The position numbers and the translations under genes are program-made. Positions 41,200-53,169 of a stretch of 64,000 nucleotides of DNA are shown piece by piece. The notes beneath the pieces are model-generated. The model saw only the letters and a program-made list of their open reading frames with translations. It was not told the origin of the DNA and ran no database searches. Position 1 is the stretch's first letter. Each line of letters opens with the position of its first letter. This DNA is from Trileptium ribeirensis (taxonomy: Eukaryota; Nematoda; Enoplea; Enoplida; Thoracostomopsidae), in assembly GCA_030248225.1 (NCBI GenBank), contig JASANE010028048.1, positions 186,001 through 250,000 of the forward strand, read 5' to 3'.

Positions 41200-43495
41200 G
41201 ACATGTTGCTCCATGGCCGTAGCCTGGCGAATCTGTTGCTTCAGTCCCTCATGAGCCTTTGCACTTTGGCGATGCGACTGTCGATGATAGATTCCTGAGC
41301 GCGAACATCGGCTTTTAGCACTGCCTTTGCGGCCTTTAGCTCGTCCAACTGAGCTTTTGCCCGTTTGCGAAGACTCGCTTTGGCCGATTCGTCCTTATCT
41401 TCTTGTTCCCGTTTGCAATCAAGGTCCTGCCAATATCGAAGCCGAGCGCGTCGGAAACATCGTATAATATCCCGGTCGATGGAAATTTTTGCCGCATCTC
41501 CAGCATCCCGTATGGCATCGTTTGACGCGCAGTCGGACTGCGATTGTTCCCCAAGTTTTCGTTTAACCTACTTTGATTCACTGAAATTCCTCCTTCAACT
41601 CTAGCGTTTCCGTGAGAAAACACCAGGATCAGCTTTATAATACGATTGAGGTCCTTAGCACATCTTCCATTGCATACCTGAGAAAACAATGTGTCCAAAC
41701 GACCAGTAGACGGATCGAACGACTTCAGCTCACCAGCCATAGCTGGATCGCTGATGAGCGCCGAGTACTATTGTTTCGCTATGTCGGCGACATCGGGATC
41801 AATCCTGTTAGCAGTAACTAGATGCTTGAGAGCAAGCTCCATTCTTTTACTGCACAGGCTAGGTTTTGCAGCAATCCGCTGTGGAGACAGGGCGCTGGCT
41901 GCTCGTACGAAGGAGTATTTAAGTGGAGACCGTTCCAAAATTTTCGCAACTCTCCTGCTGCAGAATTTCCGGCACTGAATGTAGAAAGCCATCGTGTTCA
42001 GCTGGAACGCATCTGAACGATCCAAGGCAGTGCTAGCTGCGAACCCAATGTCGAACTTAGCTTTCAAATTACCCTCCTTCAATACATCCAGGTCCAACAT
42101 CTTTTTTGTGGAATCAGCAGAACGAAAAACCGACTCCTTTACGAACCTCTGCATGAGTAAGGTGACGACCTGCAGCAGATCTTCGTGCAACAGCGGGAAC
42201 ACTGGTTTATCCGTCTGTTACCGAGTGAGGAACGGCCCTAAAATTCCAGCGAATGACTTGAAGAATGCCAATTTTACAGGCAATAGTTTATCGGAAAGAG
42301 AAGATTTCAGCTCCTCATAGACCTGCGTTTTCACGCGATATGCTTGTGTAGAAACGGCAGCATTTCCACCGCGCGCGCAGCCACACTAACCTTTTCCACC
42401 CATCGGACGACACAAAATTTGCGTGGCCACAGCTGCGATCCGGTCACTTCGCTGTAGCTCCTCGCCGTGATGGACTATCTTTGAAGAAATAGTAGAGATT
42501 CCGCAGGAAACCACTGATGTTACCGGCCTGAAACGCGCCAATCACAACGTGAGGTCCACAGCTTCCACAGTTTACCAGTTGCGGATCATCGGGCGATAAC
42601 TCGAGTTCAGCATTTATGTCGCCATAAAGCTTGCAATTAACTGCTGTGCTTTCCATCGACACTTGAACCACCTTTTTCAGCTGCTGGTTTACCGACTCGA
42701 GAGCAGACCAGAGCGAGGAACTAAGCTTCACAGCGGTACCGCTGTTGAGAAATACAGATGTTAGGTATCGCGTTACCACCCTATTGTCAGTTTCCCTCCA
42801 AAAACGAACCAAAATGTCCATCTGCGTACGTTGGGAGTCTTTGTTCAAAGCTTCATCGAAGCAAATAGCAAAAGCGTCACCCTATGAGGTAAGCTCAGAA
42901 GATAATTTGCTTTCGAAAAATGGTGCCAGTCCAAAAATCACTGAGTACCTTGCTTTATCCCTGCCTATAGCGAAATCCACTGCTATGGCGCTGTCTGCAA
43001 ACATTTGACGAAAGGTTTTCCCCAAACCCTCGGCAGAGCGATAAGACAAATGACCGCTTACCATCTCCATAACCCAGATGATCTCTGCCTTCGTCGTACC
43101 CTCCCGAATTTTGTAGTTTAGCACAGATGTGGAACCACCAGTTGGCGCAGCAACACTAATTCCTCTGTTTGATTGTCTAGTGGCTTCTGCAACACTTGTG
43201 AAGCTGTATCATTTGCGTCTGATGCTGCTGGTGCTTTCGGGCAAGATTCCTGCAGCATTTGCCTAATTCCGGGCTGTCGTTCCAGAACAGCAACCGATTT
43301 AACATGACCAGCAGATTTTTGATGAATCTTCACCGCTTGCACACCCATCCGAACAAGCGAAAAATCCTTCCGACATAGCGAACAATGGGCGCTGTTTTCT
43401 TTTCCTGAAACACGCCGCAGCCCAGTGAACTCTGGGTACAGAGTTTGGTTAGTCCATTTAGCAATGAATTTTGACAAAGGTTTAGAAATAAACAT
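41200..43495 (-). pseudogene. hAT-like transposase, broken
   Basis: Leftward, in pieces. 43495-43118 has a BED/TTF-like finger (HCSLCRKDF...VKIHQKSAGH). 43124-42882 is a KAEIIWVMEMVSGHLSYRS and KARYSVIFGLAPFFES block. Around 42850-42444 is an RNase-H-like start (FDEALNKDSQ, QMDILVRFW). 42202-41768 is an RFVKES...IDPDVADIAKQ helical domain. 41740-41336 contains a C-terminal SHGNARVEGGISVNQ dimerisation-type motif. Frame changes between blocks show that it is a pseudogene. It matches the second copy at the window end block for block. It sits between repeat copies A and D, and its 5' end may be the GGTTGCCGCGACC terminus near 43845. Confidence 0.7.
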
Positions 43496-43554
43496 GAGTA
43501 GCTAACAAGCTTTGAAGTAAGAGATAATAAGCAACAGAAATGCTGACACATATA

Positions 43555-43690
43555 TAAAACAGTGTGCACTCGGGCTGCCACTATTGTAAGGGCGGCTACG
43601 TGCGGGTTATTTGCTATTAATGCTAACATATATATAACAGTGTGCACTCGGGCTGTCACTATCGTAAGGGCGGCTACGTGCAAAATTTAA
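43555..43690. repeat. Tandem duplication of about 77 bp
   Basis: CAGTGTGCACTCGGGCTG...TAAGGGCGGCTACGTGC occurs twice, at about 43560 and 43635, upstream of the transposase pseudogene, possibly a leader duplication. Confidence 0.7.
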
Positions 43691-43849
43691 AACAAACTTA
43701 TACAATACAACCGCTTTGAATTTCAAAGTTCTTCAGTGCGCTTTTCAAGGTTTTTTGCAGTTTTAGTACAGCGTGTTGCCAAATTCAAGGTTTTTCAATG
43801 TTGAATTCGAAATTCAAGGCTTTTCAAGGTCGCGGCAACCCAGTATACA

Positions 43850-44682
43850 CCAATGCAAATATTGTGTCAAACAGAGGTGGCATAGAGCGTTGAATAAACA
43901 CTTTCGCTCTATCTCCAGTCGCCTCCCTTTACTACATATACTTTTGTTACATGTTATTATGCAAAAAACTTGAAATTATTGGTTTATATGATTCTAAGAG
44001 AAAATAATAGATAGAAGGTAATTTTCTGATCAGTGGTCAGAGACACTGTTTAGGCTGGCGTTGGTCAACCAGTAACCGTCAGTTAGATGATAATGACGAT
44101 AACTTTTTAATCAGAATGCTATAATGAGACAAACTATGATATTGTGATACTGTTTCAATACAGTTCATTGCCAAGAACGCAGTTTCTGGCTGCGTTGCAC
44201 ATAACGTTACTTTATTTCAATGTAGACTGATTTATAAAGTTTATGGCTGACGCAAATTATGCTGGCCAAGCTTACGCTAAGTATTTCTACGTTATCCATA
44301 TTCTGTTACCGAGTTGGACCGGATTAATTCGAACATACCCGCAGACCTCTGAATGTGTAAAAAAGCTTCTACGAGCATCGACCTGACTTTGTTTTGTTAA
44401 AAAATTCCTGCAGCTTAAGTTGAAAAATTCCTGGTGAAATTATGTGCCCTACTTAAATTTCACACGGCAAATTGCTGAATTAATATTTTGTTTTGCTTGG
44501 TTGTATTGGAACTTGATCATTGTATATATATTACACATGGACCACAGCTGGAGCAAAAATGTGGAAAATTTCTAACAAAATTTTTTAAACCGTAATTCCG
44601 GTTCCGATATGGGTTTTCCCCTTTGCCGGAACCGCAACCGAAACACGATTTTCGCCGGAACCGAAATTACGGTTACTTCCTG
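43850..44682 (-). mobile_element. CAGGGARTAACCGGAA repeat, copy D (inverted, truncated)
   Basis: Reverse complement of copy A from its outer end (CAGGAAGTAACCGTAA at 44682) inward to TGGTGTATACTGG, where it is cut off by the transposase element's terminus. More diverged than copies A and B. Confidence 0.65.
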
Positions 44683-47323
44683 TTGAAAAGATATACCATA
44701 TTATGCCCACAATATGCAAGTGCACACGACACATTACTCTACAATCTGGGACCAAAACATCCTCATAGCTCATGTGGTTGCGGGTAGGTTTTGCAGGTGA
44801 GTTCAATAACAACGCACCGCACATAATTTATGCAGAGCTTTGCTTAACGGCGGCCTAGTCGTTAACGAGAAGTGATCAGTTTAGTGTCTTCGGGATCCCA
44901 AGAACCCATTTAAAAACCAATCGTGATGCAACAATGCTTACCAGGTGAGTCAATAGCAACGCACCGCTTATAGCTATTTAGAGCTTTGATTTCTTAACAA
45001 AATGACTCCAACCGCAGCCGAATCGCTCCAGTGGTCAGGATTCCCGCGGGATTCGGGTACCATTTTCCCTGCCTCCAGGGCACAAAATCCCAGTTTCAAA
45101 CTGAAATTAAATCGGGAGTTGCGACTACGAGGAACAACAAGAAACACTCGGTACGCCAGAGGTACTGAATTCTTGAGCATTATGTAACAAGTCTCAATAT
45201 ACGGTTAATTTTACAACGAATAAATCGCGACAAACAATAAAACTCAATAATTTGCTATCAAAAGCGGAATAAAGTAAAAACTCCATAGCCTGTAGATTAA
45301 CGGTCACAAATGGAAATGTAAGAAGGGCTCAGCGGAAGTCGGTTTACACATATGTAACTCGTAACCTACACAACACAGTAAATATGTCCTAAATATTTTT
45401 GTTCCAAAGTTTCGTGTCTTTAACAGAATATTTTGTTTCAACCATTGATTTTCAGAATCCTAAATTTACAAAAATTCCGCGCGAAATAAAGAATATAAGC
45501 GTTTAACCATATAATCTTGAAGTTATTTAATTAATATCAACATCTTGATGTTCGGAGATGCAAGAGCCTAAATGATAAAACTGGTTCAAACGATAAATTT
45601 GACCTAAAATAAAAAAAATGAAACGGAGTCAGACCGTGAATTTCTCCCAAAAAGGGTAGTTAAATTTCATTTTACAATTCAAAACTTTAAACTGTTGCAA
45701 AATGACAAAATTCCCTGTTTTTCCATGTGAAAATAGCAGATTTCACTGTTTCCCCTGTTGCGCGAGAACCTTGAGTGGTTGAAGAAATTTAACCAATCTG
45801 GTCTGGGCTTTCTATTCGGTGAAAATTTTGCCAAGGGGGCATCAACCAGGGAACGCTCGATTTCGCCAGGAGAAAAACTGTTAAAAATCGCATCAGAAAC
45901 ACTGTCGAAACGCTTTTGACGGAGAGAAAAGCGATTTTGAAAAAATTTGCGAAATTTTTGGCTTCAGAGCGGAATTTTAGTATAAAATTTGATCAAATTT
46001 AATGTACTTTATACCAGTTGGAAACAAAAAAATTTTTCAAGAGGTTGTGAACCGGAGGGAGCCCAAAAATGTTGCCAGGGGGCATGAACCGGGGGGCATC
46101 TGTTCTGGACATAGCATTATAGAGCTTAACTTTCCAAACATTATGAGCCCAACTACGGCCAGATCCAACAGTGATTATCGACACATGGGTTATAACGTGT
46201 TTTCAAGGTACCCCAGGGTGCTACCCGGACCATTTCTGACCACCTTTGAGGGGTAAGGAGTGAGAAACGCTTTTTGCGTCCAACTAAAGGGCACAAATAG
46301 ATATTTCAAGCTTTCGAACGAGCTATCACGCGACTTGATCTGCCAATCAGAAGTTGAGTTATGCGTGTGAGTTGGTGTCACTCCAAAAACCCACAGACGC
46401 CGCCAAATGTCACAGTACTTACCAATGAGAATTCTTCATAAAACACTAAGAATTCAATAACTCAGAAACGAATATATTCCCTTAGAATCTTTTGCATTGA
46501 CAACCAATAATACGGCAAATAATCAGGATCCATATATGAAGTAGTCTTAATCATATCTTTTATAATAATGGGCAGATCAGCTTTAAGGATGGTACCAACC
46601 AGGATTTTTTCAAAATGCATGCTGTGCTTGTGTGGTTTTTTGAAGTTTAGGTGTGTTTTTTGAAATTTACCTATGTTTTTATTAACTAGCAAATACCCAA
46701 ATACCCTGTTTTAGCGTTACAGAAACGTCAACCACAGTTATAAAATGATCTGTTTATAAGCATTCAGCTAAAAAATTTTTTTGTAGTTTTTTTAATTGAA
46801 CACTTCAGGTGTGCTAAATTTTGTGTTTTTGGAATTTCACTGTGTTTTTGCACTGACAAAAACACAAAAAACCCTGGTACCTACTCAAGTTTTATCACCT
46901 AGAGACAACCTGTTTAAAGTAATGTATTCAAGCGCAAGTTTCGTACTGAAAAATGTTTTTATGTTCATGTCAGGGAGATGATCTACAATATCGCGCATTT
47001 TCGTGGGTAAAAAGATATGAACAACACTGTGATCCACCAATAACTGGCTCCGTTGAAAAAAATTTGCAGTCGGAAAAAATTTACACGCCCCTTTGCTACA
47101 ATTATAGCAGTGGATGCTTAAAACTGTTAATTTCAAGCTAAGTGTCGACTTCAATACTAATGTTTTAAAACTTCACAAGAATATGAAAACTTTAAATTAT
47201 ATGCGTGCATTCTTATTCACTTTATACTCCAAGGGATTCGTATACTGCAGCACAAAACATTGTCAAGCACTCGGAGACTGTATTTTACATAACACATATG
47301 CAACAATAATATATAATATATAT
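44683..47323. other. Unassigned, some short repeats
   Basis: No gene. The phrase GCCARGGGGCATSAACC occurs twice (about 45830 and 46073), and the AGGTGAGTTCAATARCAACGCACCG phrase occurs twice (about 44790 and 44943), hinting at duplicated unknown repeats. Confidence 0.35.
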
Positions 47324-48424
47324 CGGAGTAACCGGAATTCCGGTTCCGGCGAAAATCGTGTTCCGGCAAAGGGCAAAAACCATACCGGAACCGGAATTCC
47401 GGTTTAAAAATTTTGTTTGAAATTTTCCACGTTTTTTGCTTCATCCTGTAATCCAAACATGTGTAATATATAATTATACAATAATCAAGCTCCAATGCAA
47501 CCAAGCAAAAGAAAAGATTAACTAACCAGTTTGCCGTGTGAAACGTAAATAGGGCACATAATTTGAGCAGGAATTTTTCATAATAACCTGCAGGAGTTTG
47601 TTAAATCAAAGCCAGGACGATGCTTGTAGCAGCTATTTTACACATTCAAAAGTCCGTGGGATATGTTTGAATTAAAGCGGTCCAACTCGGTAACAGAGTA
47701 TGACTTACGCAGAAGTACTTAGGGTATGCTTGGCTAACATAAATTGCGTCAAGTACCCGCCAGTGCCCTTGTAAAGTTGGTAAATCAGTTGAAATTGAAG
47801 TAAACTAACATTATCTGCAACGCAGCTAGAAACCGCTTTCTTGGCAATGAACTGTATTTATGGGAACTGTTTGCATCACTGTTTGTCTCATTTATGGCAT
47901 TCTGATTAGAAAGTTATCATCATTATGATCTAACTGACGGGCACTGTTTGTCCTACGCTAGCCTAAACAGTGTCTCTGACCACTGATCTGAAAATTACCT
48001 TCTATCTATTATTTTCTCTTAGAATCATATAAACCAATAATTTTAATTTTCCTACAGAAGAACATGCAACAAACGTATGTGTAGTAAAGGGAGGCGACTG
48101 GAGACAGAGCAAAAGTGTGTATTCTTCGCTCCAAGCTTTGTAAGCACATTCGATTTGACGCAGTATACGCAATGGTGTATAGTGGAAGACATTTTTTAAT
48201 CTAAATGTCCAAAAACCGACATATTTGATCGATAAACACTATTAGCTTCCTCAGTCTCTTTAAAGTTTCAGAAAGGCAATAATGACATCGCAATACATTA
48301 AGTTTAAAGTAAAAGTTATTTTTAATGCATTTTAAATCCACTATACCTTCATTTCTTCCATCATCTGTTTTACTATATATAAATTTCGAAGACCAGGTTC
48401 CGGTTCCGGTTTAAATAGACGTTT
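47324..48424 (+). mobile_element. CAGGGARTAACCGGAA repeat, copy B
   Basis: Direct-orientation copy, very close to copy A over its whole length (shared GGTTCCGGCGAAAATCGTGTT start and GACCAGGTTCCGG end). The right terminus is degraded. Confidence 0.75.
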
Positions 48425-48487
48425 CCTGGTATATATAAATATATAGATCTATATAATATCTATATGTAATAGATTATATATAAGTAG

Positions 48488-49407
48488 ATAACCGGAAGCA
48501 GAACCGTCCATTTAAACCGGATCCGGAACCTGGTCCGGAACTTCGAAACCTATATATAGTAACACAGATTAAAAAAGAAATGAAGGCACACTGGACTTAA
48601 AATGTATTAAAAATAACTTTTACATTAAACCTAATGTATTGCTATGGTAGTATTGCCTTTCTGAAACATTAAAGAAACTGAGGAAGCTAATAATGTTTAT
48701 TTATTTCTCAATGTCGGTTTTAGGACACCCTGAGCAAAAAATTGCCTTCCACTATACACAATTGATACAAACTGCGTCAAACTGAATGTTCTTACAACGT
48801 ATGAAGTGTGGAATAAACTTTGGCTCTGTCTCCAGTCGACTAACTTTACTACACATACGTTTGTTGTATGTTTTTCTGTAAGAAACTTGAAATTATTGGA
48901 TTATATGGTTGTAAGAGAAAATAATAGAAAGTAATTTTCTGATCGGTCAAATCAGAATGCTATAAATGAGACAAACTGGGTTACTGCTCGCATACTTTAA
49001 ATATTTGCAGTTCACTGCCAAGAACAGTTTCTAGCTGCGTTACAGATAACGTTACTTTACTTCAATGTAGACTGACTTACAAAGATTACAAGCGCTGTGG
49101 CTGTTGCTTGACGTAATTTGTTAGCCAAGCTTACGCTAAGTACTTCTACGTAATCCATACTCTGATACCGAGTTGGACCGGTTTAATTCGAACATACCCC
49201 CATACTTCTGAACGTGCAAAATAACTGCTACAAGCATCGACCTGGCTTTGTTTTGTTAACAAACTCGTGTAGGTAAAAATGAAAGATTTCTACTGAAATT
49301 ACGCGCCTTACTAACGTTTTGTAACGCCTTACTAACATAAATTTTGCTGAGTTATTTCCGGCAATGTGCAAAAACCATACCGGAACTGGAATTCCGGTTA
49401 CTCCCTG
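48488..49407 (-). mobile_element. CAGGGARTAACCGGAA repeat, copy C (inverted)
   Basis: Inverted copy facing copy B across about 60 bp of AT palindrome, so B and C make a large hairpin-forming inverted repeat. Ends ATAACCGGAAGCAG (48488) and GGTTACTCCCTG (49407). Confidence 0.75.
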
Positions 49408-49849
49408 ATCGGCATTTATCATTTTGCTATGAAATACAACCAACTAGAGAAAAATCGAAAGTTATGATAAAAATAACCTTGCTTCCGTGAAGAGTGCTTC
49501 GGTAAAAACCTCATTTTTACCTCTGACATCGAACCATGGGGCGTCATACCCCCGCACCCATGGAATTATGGGTCACAGAGCAAAGCCAGCACTGGCAATG
49601 AGTTTCACATACCCGAAACACCACAGCTGAAACCTATCAGCCGCCCAAGATGTCAGAACAAATTTTCAAATTTTGGGTCGAAGAACCATTGGAGCGCCGT
49701 CCCCCCCTACCTCAAACCCCATAAATCCAGAACCGGAGCATTAATCGAAAAACAAAAGAGATATCCGCATTTATCATTTTACTATGAAATAAAACAATAG
49801 CGGTGCTGCAACTTCTGTAATAACACCGACACGAGTTCAGACAAACCGA

Positions 49850-50900
49850 ACACAGTGACTTTTGTTGATTTTAAAACAGCATTTGATTTTGTGGACATAA
49901 GCAGTCTTTACAACATCGTTGAATGCCAAGCCAACTGCTTGACATAACAAAACAGTTTTACGCGCAATCTAGCAGTGTCCTCAGAATCCAAAATGTCCAA
50001 TCTTCGCCATTCGAAATTAAAACATGCGTGCGGCAAGGATCAGTAATGTCACCGGTGTTGTTCAGTTGCACTGTTGACTTGGTGCTGAATACAACTATCC
50101 AGGAGCCGCCGGCTGGCGTCACCCTTATAGCATAGTCGAACCCAGTCGTACTAATTGATCTTAACTAAGCGGATGACATCGTGTTATTACCAGACTCGGA
50201 CACTGAAATGCAAGCTACTATTGATTTCCTATAGGAACATTGCAGTCCTGTGGATCTAAATTTAAACACACCAAAAACAAATGTGCTGTCGTTCTACTGT
50301 CCATCTACTTCCATATCTTTGTGGACGGTGATACCCAAAGGTTCTAGTACCGTAACTCCGCATCTACGCTCCACCGTAAATGTTGGTCCGACAAGGACGT
50401 TTTAAACAGAATTGCGGCCACTGCACATTTTTTGCTAACCTAAAGAAATTGTTACGAAATAATCTAATCAGCGCAATAACAAAGTTATTCGTTAGGTTCG
50501 TGTGTCCTACCTGTTCTACTATACGGTCTGAGACTTGGATCGCTCAGTGTTCAACATACCGCATATTAAAAGTTTTCGAACGCAATTGCATGCGTAAGGT
50601 ACTAGCGGTCCCGTGGTCAGTCACACTTCAAAATGCGCTTTGGCTTGGGTAAGCGAATGTCCAGCATAGCATAAACAATGCATCTACTAATTGGCTGAGT
50701 GATATGAGGATGGCTGATGCCAGTTACCAAAAGATCGCCGTTACGTACTATTAATTACGCTAGGAAGGGGCAACTGGAACATTTACAACTTGTAGGTGGC
50801 AGTGCTGCGGGAAAACCAGTCCCTATCCATATTTACATGGAGATGCTGATGATGAATCAATGCAGGCTCATGGTACAGCACGCAAGGGATTATTATTGAA
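49850..50900 (+). pseudogene. LINE reverse transcriptase remnant
   Basis: Rightward signatures: TFVDFKTAFDFVD (about 49862), then TKQFYAQSSSVLR and VRQGSVMSPVLFS (about 50030-50070), then ADDIVLLPDSDTEMQATIDFL (about 50170-50230), and a C-terminal LFVRFVCPTCSTIRSETW region. This is a non-LTR reverse transcriptase with the YADD-type centre changed to an in-frame stop followed by ADD. Stops and frameshifts make it dead. Confidence 0.75.
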
Positions 50901-52344
50901 TAGAGATTGCTAATAGAGAAATTCTGTATATTACATAAGTGGGTAACAGGTGAACACATGTGATTGGTAAACCGATTGCTATCGTATTCTTTAATTTATA
51001 GTGAACTGCTAACGAATTCACATAGTTATAAAGTTCCTCAATATACTCTTTACTAGTTTACGAATGTAGTTGAAAACAAGTAATTTATTCAACGCCTTTT
51101 TACCATGGACATTTACGTATTTTTGAATAGGTTATTCTATCACCACGAACCCCATTCACTAAACAAACAAATTTTACTTAAAGAGCTACAGTTTGCATTT
51201 TATAAAGAACCGTAATTGCATACCGTTCGGGGCGCAAAGTTAGCACACACAGTTTTGCGATTACTAGGCTGAATATTGTTATCTTTGCATTGTTCAATTT
51301 ATATTTATCTGATTCAATATAAACCGAGCCATCATAATTTGTGAGAGTCCAATAATACCTGACCTTTCATCACAATTCTTCCGTTTATCTATGTGAATAT
51401 CGATGCAGTTAACTAGTATAAAGATACTCGTGAAGTGAAAGCGATTCATAACGTTGCTAACTTAGTGCAATGCCTGCATATACACTCAATACTATAATTT
51501 CTTGTGATCTTGCTGTTTTGCTTTAGTCAGAAAAAAACTAAAAAATACCGATAATTTTTTGCATTTTTAAACTACTCCATCCACATACCACTATGTCGTT
51601 CCATCAACGGGCAACTCATAGCTTCTTATAACACTGTTTTCAACTTAGCCATACAAAAGAACCCTTTACAAATTATAACATTTCCACCATCACTATTACC
51701 GAGTCTGTAAAAAAACTGGTAAAAATAATGACATTATTATTTGATGTGCTTTATGTTATCCGCCACTGACGCGGGCTTTTTGCCCTAGCCCACCAAGGAC
51801 AACATTGGTATCACTAAGGTTTTTAGAAGATTCCTGCTGTCAGGTCGCCAATATGCAAAAAGATTAGAAGAGCAGTAGCAATCACTGATGGATCTTAGTA
51901 TTGATGTGGCCATGCCATTAGTAAGAGTCTCATATCCTGTACCCCCAAAGAAACCGCGAACGGGTCCGATAACCCACCAAAGTACTTTGGAGTAAACTTC
52001 ATCAATTTTTGGAGGTAGGCCAAATAACGACTACATTATCGGGCAAAACAAGACACGTGCATGAGTATGACCGAGTGTTGTACTCAAGCACAAATTCTTA
52101 TCATGAACCCTTGCTGCGGCGGCTTCGCACAAAATATACACCGTAACGAAATTGAAATCTCATTTCCGTACCACATATTAATTCGGCAATAAATTCGCCG
52201 TTCTAAACATGGAGCTAATATTAATCTCAAAAAAGAATATAATACAAGGTACATAATACATTCTACAGAATCATCTCTTTATACCCTCAGTAAACATAAT
52301 TTTTATGTTAACATATGTGTTTGGAATAGCAGAAAATGTCGACA
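50901..52344. other. Unassigned
   Basis: AT-rich with no coding sequence or repeat I can support. Confidence 0.4.
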
Positions 52345-52408
52345 AAGGTGGTATTCCATCCCTAGAACTTAGGATTTACGAGCCTCTAACCACTGAGCTA
52401 TCCAGCCG
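52345..52408 (-). tRNA. tRNA-like sequence (tRNA pseudogene or SINE head)
   Basis: On the minus strand GGCTGGATAGCTCAGTGG, then TTAGAGGCTCG, gives an acceptor-like start and a canonical D-arm/A box. The downstream part (GTTCTAGGGATGGAATACC) resembles a B box only loosely, and the anticodon stem does not fold well. More likely a tRNA-derived SINE fragment than a working tRNA. Confidence 0.4.
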
Positions 52409-52959
52409 GACAAATTTTTCCGTTCCATGCTATGTTATAATATAAAGCGTATAATTAGGTTGTGACATATCATCGCGCTAGAGATATCTCTCGTAGCACG
52501 CGTATAATAATGCCTTTAGGCATAATAATATAATAATAACACGCGTATAATAATTTTTAAGCTAACACGATAGTTTGGAATATCAATTTCTTCCCAGTTT
52601 CGGTATTAATTTAAGTCGATTTGGAAAATGTCAGAATTCTGACTTTAGTTTTCCTAGAAATATCTGCATTAGCAGAAAAAATTATCCACATGCCGAGGAT
52701 GCGTTGTATTTTAATAATATACTTACTAAAAATCAAATTAAATTACTCTGCAATGCATCAATTTTTGAACATAACGGACGCAAAAAAAGAACAAATGAGG
52801 CTTTTTGCAACAAAGTGAAAAAACAAGAAGTCAAACATACAAGCTAGAAACCTTATAAAAATATAAACCGTAACTAAAACTATAATTAAAACATAAAACT
52901 ACCATATATGTCGTTCTGTTGTGAGGCTTCTGTTTCAGAATCATAGTTATTGACAAATC

Positions 52960-53095
52960 TTCTGCAATAAGAAACAGTGGGCCAATTAGGCATGATACCA
53001 TCAATTTCAAAAGCATTACTGGAATTCGAACGTTCAGAAACGCAGAAAAAAGCTATTACTGACTTCTTCAACTTGGACAGAGGGGAGAATAGGAA
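52960..53095 (+). pseudogene. Possible pogo/Tigger-like transposase tail
   Basis: The plus strand encodes ISKALLEFERSETQKKAITDFF followed by a short tail. K-x-x-I-T-D-F-F motifs end many pogo/Tigger transposases. There is a stop upstream and no catalytic domain seen, so this is tentative. Confidence 0.25.
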
Positions 53096-53169
53096 TTTTG
53101 CGGCACATTTGGATCCGCTGACATTAAACGTTTGCCACTTGGTACCTGTCTTCTAGGAAATTCTGTTGT

